The notes beneath the pieces were generated by a model. The model did not search any database, had not been told where the DNA came from, and worked only from the letters and a program-made list of their open reading frames with translations. A program made the translations under genes and the position numbers. Shown here in pieces: positions 58,620 to 64,000 of a stretch of 64,000 nucleotides of DNA. The stretch's first letter is position 1; the number at the start of each line of letters is the position of its first letter. Where the stretch lies: positions 2,403,501 to 2,467,500 of the forward strand of contig NC_061786.1 of assembly GCF_022458985.1 (NCBI RefSeq), written 5' to 3'. Source of the DNA: Mugil cephalus (lineage: Eukaryota > Chordata > Actinopteri > Mugiliformes > Mugilidae).

Positions 58620-59550
58620 AACACGCACAGGAGTACTTGAACTAAATGTTTTAAGTTCACTTGCCTACAAGAATTTAAACGATTATCTTTTTTAATTTAA
58701 TAAAACTAGCCTCAAGCTTTTTAACTGAGAACAACGCACATACACCTATACCGGTTTACCAGCGGAAGACAGTTTACACCTGCCAGCAGTGTCCAAAGTT
58801 CACTTTTAGACTCAGAGGCTAAAAGTAGTCTGCCAAGATACAAACTGTCTTTTTGTGATGCTTATATGGTTCATTTCAAACCATTTCATCAACAAGGAGA
58901 TAAGAAGACAAGTTTACAATACAGTAACAAAATAGTTTCTAACACAGCAGCAATAATGTTTACAACAGCAGTCACATAAGATCTGTATAAGATCTCTGTG
59001 AAACAAATGTTAAAAGTCTATAAAATCGATGATGCGAATAATGAAAGAACTCAATCAGCTGAAGACAGACTTTTTATTGCTTTAACATTTTGGTACAGAT
59101 GTTCTCTCACCAGTCGGGATGGCCTCCTGAGACGTTGGAAAATCTACAGGTATTTGATGATTGATGGCTGTTAATCATGGACCCTGTCAGCCAGTTGGAG
59201 CAGAGGATTCCCAGTGGCCATGGTAAAACTAATAAAGGTAAATTTGATTCTGGGTGTTGATGACGACAAATCCACAAGTACTTAAATTACCAACAACTTT
59301 CTGACATCTTTGCGGGTCTAGGGTCACAGGTCATGTGCAAACTTTGTTAGTAATCCAGTATAACATTATGGGAAGTGGGAGTGAAATATTTATTTCAGAA
59401 TGAGCTTTTAGAAGCTTTAGAGTGGCCAAGCACACATTGTGATATCCCACAACATTCCACCCACGCACAAGCAATATAAAGGCAAGGAGAGGGTGTATGT
59501 GTGAACATATTTTTCACTGATGCAATCTCATATCTCCTCCATTTTATTAT
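58620..59550. other. Non-coding sequence
   Basis: No gene or recognisable element is supported here; the sequence is AT-rich with scattered short runs. Confidence 0.4.
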
Positions 59551-59555
59551 ATACA

Positions 59556-59806
59556 GATCAGGCATAACATTAAATACACACAGTAAATAACACTCGCCAT
59601 CTTCCACCGTCCCCAGCAGGATGCCGTCTGACACAGACACACACAAGGTTTAGGAACAACTCAAAAAAATAAAATGAAGAACGGCACGAGGCGTTGACCT
59701 GGCCTCCAAATTCACTAGATCCCAAAGTGATCAGGCATCTATAGGGATGATCCACAGTATTTATTACAAAATGTCAGGAAGGCGGTCATAATGTTGTGCA
59801 TGATTG
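59556..59806 (-). repeat. Dispersed repeat, copy 5 (inverted, internally rearranged)
   Basis: Both ends of the family are present: 'gatcaggcataacattaaat' at the left and, at the right, 'aggaaggcggtcataatgtt' then 'gtgcatgattgat'. Between them are 'ccgtccccagcaggatgccg', 'gaacaactcaaaaaaataaa' and 'ggcgttgacctggcctccaa' matching the antisense family order. The ends here are inverted with respect to each other, consistent with terminal inverted repeats. Confidence 0.8.
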
Positions 59807-61565
59807 ATCTATATGGCGGACTGTATTGGGACATGGCTGTAGATCAAGTTCACAGAGCCAGTTTTTCCTGCAGACCCACAGTTGGGCTTGAGGCAGGTTT
59901 TTGGTGATTATCTGCCAGCTCTGGCATGAAAACACATTCTTGTATGGTGGGCTGTGCTGTTTATTTGAAGCTGAGTGTTTTGTGTTGTAGGGGTGGGTCA
60001 TGGCCATGCCATTTTGAAGCTACCTGGATAAACTGTGTGATGATCCAAACTGCCTGTTTTTTCTTGTTCTCACATCACGCTGACCTTCTGTTGTGGCTGA
60101 GCCCTCATTTTGACTCATTTTTCAGATGTTTAAATGGCACTTGTTTTTATTTTTAATAACATATGTATTAGACAACTGGTACTCTTCTTTTTACAACCTG
60201 AAAACCTGCATTCTGTTGAAATAACAATGACATTTTCCTGCTTTATATTTACTATCTGTTGGAAGGGGTTTAGTCTGAGCTACTAAATTTGAATACAGCT
60301 CACGAATCAGATGAAAGGATGAGCCAGACTGGTGTATGTATAGGTTTTATCAACGACGTAGTGACTTTTGCTCTCATTAAACTGTGGCAAGACATCTAGT
60401 TTCACTGTGAAATACTATGGAGACATTACTCAACACATCCTCTGCTGAATTTTTTAAAATCCAGTAGTATCAGGCCATGTGCTTAATACTTTGCTGTTCC
60501 TGTCAACGGTGATCACTGTTAAAGCTTAGTGGTGATTAACAACTAAGACCTGAGATGGATCCATGGGGGGGGGGGTTGATTGATGTAGAACTTACTGTGT
60601 GCCATATTCCCAAGCCTTGTTGAAATGCATTAATGTACAAATAAAGACTAATCTTGATGGTGGAATATGACTCACTTTGGCCAGTTTGTTGTCCGTCTGT
60701 GTGGAAGTCGTAAGACAATAGAACGTTCTTGAGGTTCGGGGCTTCAACACACACAGTCTACAATAAAATAATGGATGCTGCGCAACTGACAACATTTTAC
60801 ATTTTCATTTGATACATATCTGTTGAATTTATTGCTAAATGAGGTAACACTGGAGCCTATGACCTGGTGATGAAATTTAATGAGAGTCCATTCAGTCACT
60901 GCATTATAAACTGGGTGTCTGGGGAGATGTTCCTGCACAATGAGTAATCCTTGATCCATCACCCGGCAGTCCTTTTGTCAGAAAGAGTAGGCAGAGCTAA
61001 TATTCAGCCGACACTGTTCTCTGAGAAGTGAAGCACAAAAGCACAGTGACAGTTACGAGTCGTTGCCATAGGGGCTGCCAAAGAGATTCAAACAGACATC
61101 TTCAAGATTCCAGCGATCGTGCGTAGTCGTATTGGATAAACCCTGTGGGGGATATTTAACGCAGAATTCCTAAAAGAATGGTAATTGGTCACTAGGCAAC
61201 CAAATAGTTCTTGGGCAGCTTGAACGCTAGCGCACATAAACACACACGTCATATTTAAAAGTAGGCATAAATGTTTCATTTCACCCACAGACTGTATGCA
61301 CAAAGCATCCCCACTTCCTTGATTTGGCCAAGCTGATGTGATTTTCCTGGGGATACGGGCAGTGCCATCTTGTAAGTCTGGAGAAAGAGTCTGCGCAGTA
61401 TGGTCCGAGAGTAGAGCCACACGGACCCGTGTTATCGATGACCCTCCCGCACTTCCCCCACACTCACTCGCTTAATTAATACTGCTCTCTGCTCTACCTC
61501 CATCAGTTACAGAGAAATGTTGGATTATATTATTTTTTGCCTCTCTCACGGTCCTAATGGCCTCT

Positions 61566-61598
61566 TTACTGAGCGGTTTCCGTGGCAACCGCTCAGTA
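61566..61598. repeat. Perfect inverted repeat (hairpin)
   Basis: A perfect stem of about 13 base pairs (TTACTGAGCGGTT with AACCGCTCAGTAA) flanks a loop of about eight bases, TCCGTGGC. No T-run follows, and no gene is adjacent. Confidence 0.85.
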
Positions 61599-63188
61599 AC
61601 ACAGTATAGAACACTCACCCTGTTTGTATAGTGTTAAATAACTAACTAAAACAAAAACTTGTTTGGCTTGATGTTTCCAGTGCTGATGGCAGTAACATAC
61701 AGTAGGTGTAGATGTATACAGGAACATTCTGTCAGTGTTCACATTCAACCAAACACTACAAAACCCATTAAATAAAGTTTCACCATTCAACCAGACAATC
61801 ATCCTAATCGTACAGTATGATGAAATCAACAAAAGAACTTTTCAGGGTGAAGTGGTGCAATATCCTCAACTGACTGGACTAAAGACCCAACAAACAGAGA
61901 AGTGGTTGCAGGGAAGGTCTGGAAGAGCCTCACCTGGAAGACACAAGGAGTCTGTGGATATGTGTGGGTCCAGCATTCAGGCAGGCAAACTATTAACTTT
62001 GATTTGTCCACAGTCATGATGTATGTTTCAGTGTTCAGATGTGATGACAATTAAATGAAAAGAGCGATTTGTTCACTTTAACGCTTGTGTGTTTCTTTTT
62101 TCGTGCACTTGTTCCATCACAGATTCAACATGCTGAACCGACTGAAAAAGCTGCTGACAGGGGTCCAACATGTGTCAAAAGTGTGGGACACATCACAAAC
62201 ACTAGGACCACAGACTCTCACCATCAGCCCCACAACGGCCAACCGTCGGCTTGTTGTGTCACGGCCCAGTAGATCCCCCACACTCTGAATGGCTAATAAG
62301 TGAACTGTAAATGAATTAGAATCAACCTAAAGAAAAGAACAAAGTTCGGATTGATTCGGAAATAGCAGATAGGGTGCATGTTGATAGGCTTTTTGTCACA
62401 CTGATTCTGCTGATTATTTTATTTTTCATTTCTTTATATATTTGCATACACAAATACAAATTAGATGCTGTTTCTCCCACTAATTGATAGTACAAATAAA
62501 ACAACGATCTTAAAGCACAACATAAGCACCTTGATGCTATGAAAACCAACCCATGCATTTCTTAATTAAAACGGATCAAATGACTTTATGAACTGTACAC
62601 CCAATCAAAATTACCACTAAATCTGCAAAACTCTTAGCTAAAGCTAGGCAGTGACATCTAATGTGTTAATTGTTTGCAGCCTGCTCTGCTTCCCAAAGTG
62701 GACAAAAAATGCTGACTGAGAAAGCCCAACGCACTGTAACTTCAAAATAAATAAATGAGACAGGCCTACAATACAACATTCAAGCAAAGTAAGTAATTAG
62801 TCTGCCAACACATGCACTGGAAATGTTCATGGCACCAGCAAATACAGAATGCCCTGCAACTACACAAAGAAAAATTTTTTTTTTTAACATTGAGAAACAT
62901 AAAGATTCTAGCAAACCCCCTGGTTAGCCAAACTTACTATAATACTCTATATTTGACAGGACTGACTTCATGTTTGAACTCTACCCAGCCATACTTGGTA
63001 TATCATACAAAGTGTTCCTAACTTGCAATAAACTGGACTTCTCCTAGCTAAATGAACATGAAATCAAAACTTGATTGTCAATTGGAAAATTAACCTCCAG
63101 TTTAATTGGAGTGTCCTTCTTAAATGTACTCTGATTTAAATGATATGAAAGTCAGAAGGAACAATAATCAAATAGGTAATGAAAAATA

Positions 63189-63189
<1 letters not shown>

Positions 63190-63228
<39 letters not shown>
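63190..63228. repeat. (CA)n microsatellite
   Basis: About 19 uninterrupted CA units. Confidence 0.95.
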
Positions 63229-63231
<3 letters not shown>

Positions 63232-64000
63232 CTGCAGTGCCGTCTGTGTATTAAAGTGAGGAGTTGTGTCAGTAATGTAGGTCTGTCCATCTATTTAAGG
63301 CTGATTAATTAGAGCACTCTGAATAAGGCCAGAGAGAGGGAGAGAGAGGGGGGAGAGACTACCATTATGAATAGTTAATCCGTGTGCCAGTTCCACAGCC
63401 ACCACAGGGACTGTGGTGATTTACTGGGCCGGATGACACAGTCTGTTTGTCACACAGTGTGCAAAAATATGCAGCCAGATTAACTATGATTCCAGAATCA
63501 ATCTGAAATAAATAAATTAAAACAACTTTTCAAGATCAATTCATGCTGAGTAAAATGTGTCGTGAATTTCAGTGAACTTTGCATTCAGTCTACATGAATA
63601 CTAAACAAAAAATGTTGTCACCTCATGATAGTGACATAAAGAGCTATTAGCCTATTTCACAAAACCATTATTATACTCCATCTTCACAGTTGTTGGTCTC
63701 GTGTTGTTAATCAACACATGCTGAAAATGCTGGTACTGATCACATCAATTAATAAATTCATTGTCACAATATTCCATTCAGTTCCTAATAAATTGTCCAT
63801 TACATCCCATTTTAAATGGCTATGATGGTGAAAACTAACTTTCATGAAATAGCCATTTTTACCTTAATTCAAAAATAAAGCTTCAGTGCTTAGCTTGAGC
63901 CAGGATTTTAGTTCTTAAACTTAACCACAGGGAGGGATTTCTTCGAAATAATGACCTGACCTGTTGCCAGGAGGATCAGATCTGTGTTCTTGTGAAAAGC

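Larger units (their letters stand above)
59807..64000. other. Intergenic, no gene supported
   Basis: Apart from a hairpin at 61.57 kb and a CA repeat at 63.2 kb I see no feature. Open frames are short, with no splice-phase support or family resemblance. Confidence 0.4.

Noticed and set aside
62085..62288. Plus-strand frame with a basic N-terminus after an acceptor-like cacag.
   Set aside because: Two overlapping frames are open and no upstream exon in phase was found.

Overview
The window looks like nuclear DNA from a teleost fish, probably a percomorph. The genes are vertebrate and intron-rich. The spaces between them are AT-rich and hold fish-type Tc1, Harbinger-like, THAP-type and Rex/L2-type repeats, tRNA-derived SINEs and long microsatellites. 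I see no bacterial, organellar or viral gene organisation. All gene models come from manual splicing of GT/AG introns with matched codon phases; family names come from remembered protein families, not from a search.

Layout. 1-3.2 kb is a mosaic of nested transposon pieces and a decayed coiled-coil pseudogene. 6.5-11.6 kb (+) is a complete seven-exon TEDC1 gene (tubulin epsilon/delta complex, centriole triplet microtubules), with an elongator tRNA-Met(CAT) gene inside intron 4 on the same strand. 12.9-14.2 kb (-) is pth2, encoding the neuropeptide TIP39, reconstructed from three small exons and lying tail-to-tail with TEDC1. 15.7-16.9 kb is a dead Tc1-like transposon followed by one copy of a dispersed repeat that recurs at least five times. 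20.0-31.2 kb (-) is rin3, a Ras-binding Rab5-family exchange factor with SH2, RH, VPS9 and RA domains in 13 visible exons; its first coding exon was not found. 31.2-44.9 kb is a long non-coding spacer with repeats and a large purine-rich tract. 44.9-54.3 kb (+) is a four-exon gene for a ~1,684-residue, mostly disordered protein with an N-terminal acylation signal that I could not name. 54.3-64 kb has no supported gene, but contains a ~0.93 kb THAP-domain DNA transposon with clear inverted ends and two more copies of the dispersed repeat.

The four protein genes show no evident shared pathway (centriole, neuropeptide, endosomal GEF, unnamed scaffold-like protein). The points most worth following up are the FLVR-Arg to His change in the RIN3 SH2 domain, its proline-rich extensions at both ends, the TG microsatellites that form consecutive 3' splice sites in rin3, the unnamed acylated protein with a duplicated SDSFVYLA/TDSFVYLA motif, and two independent THAP relics.
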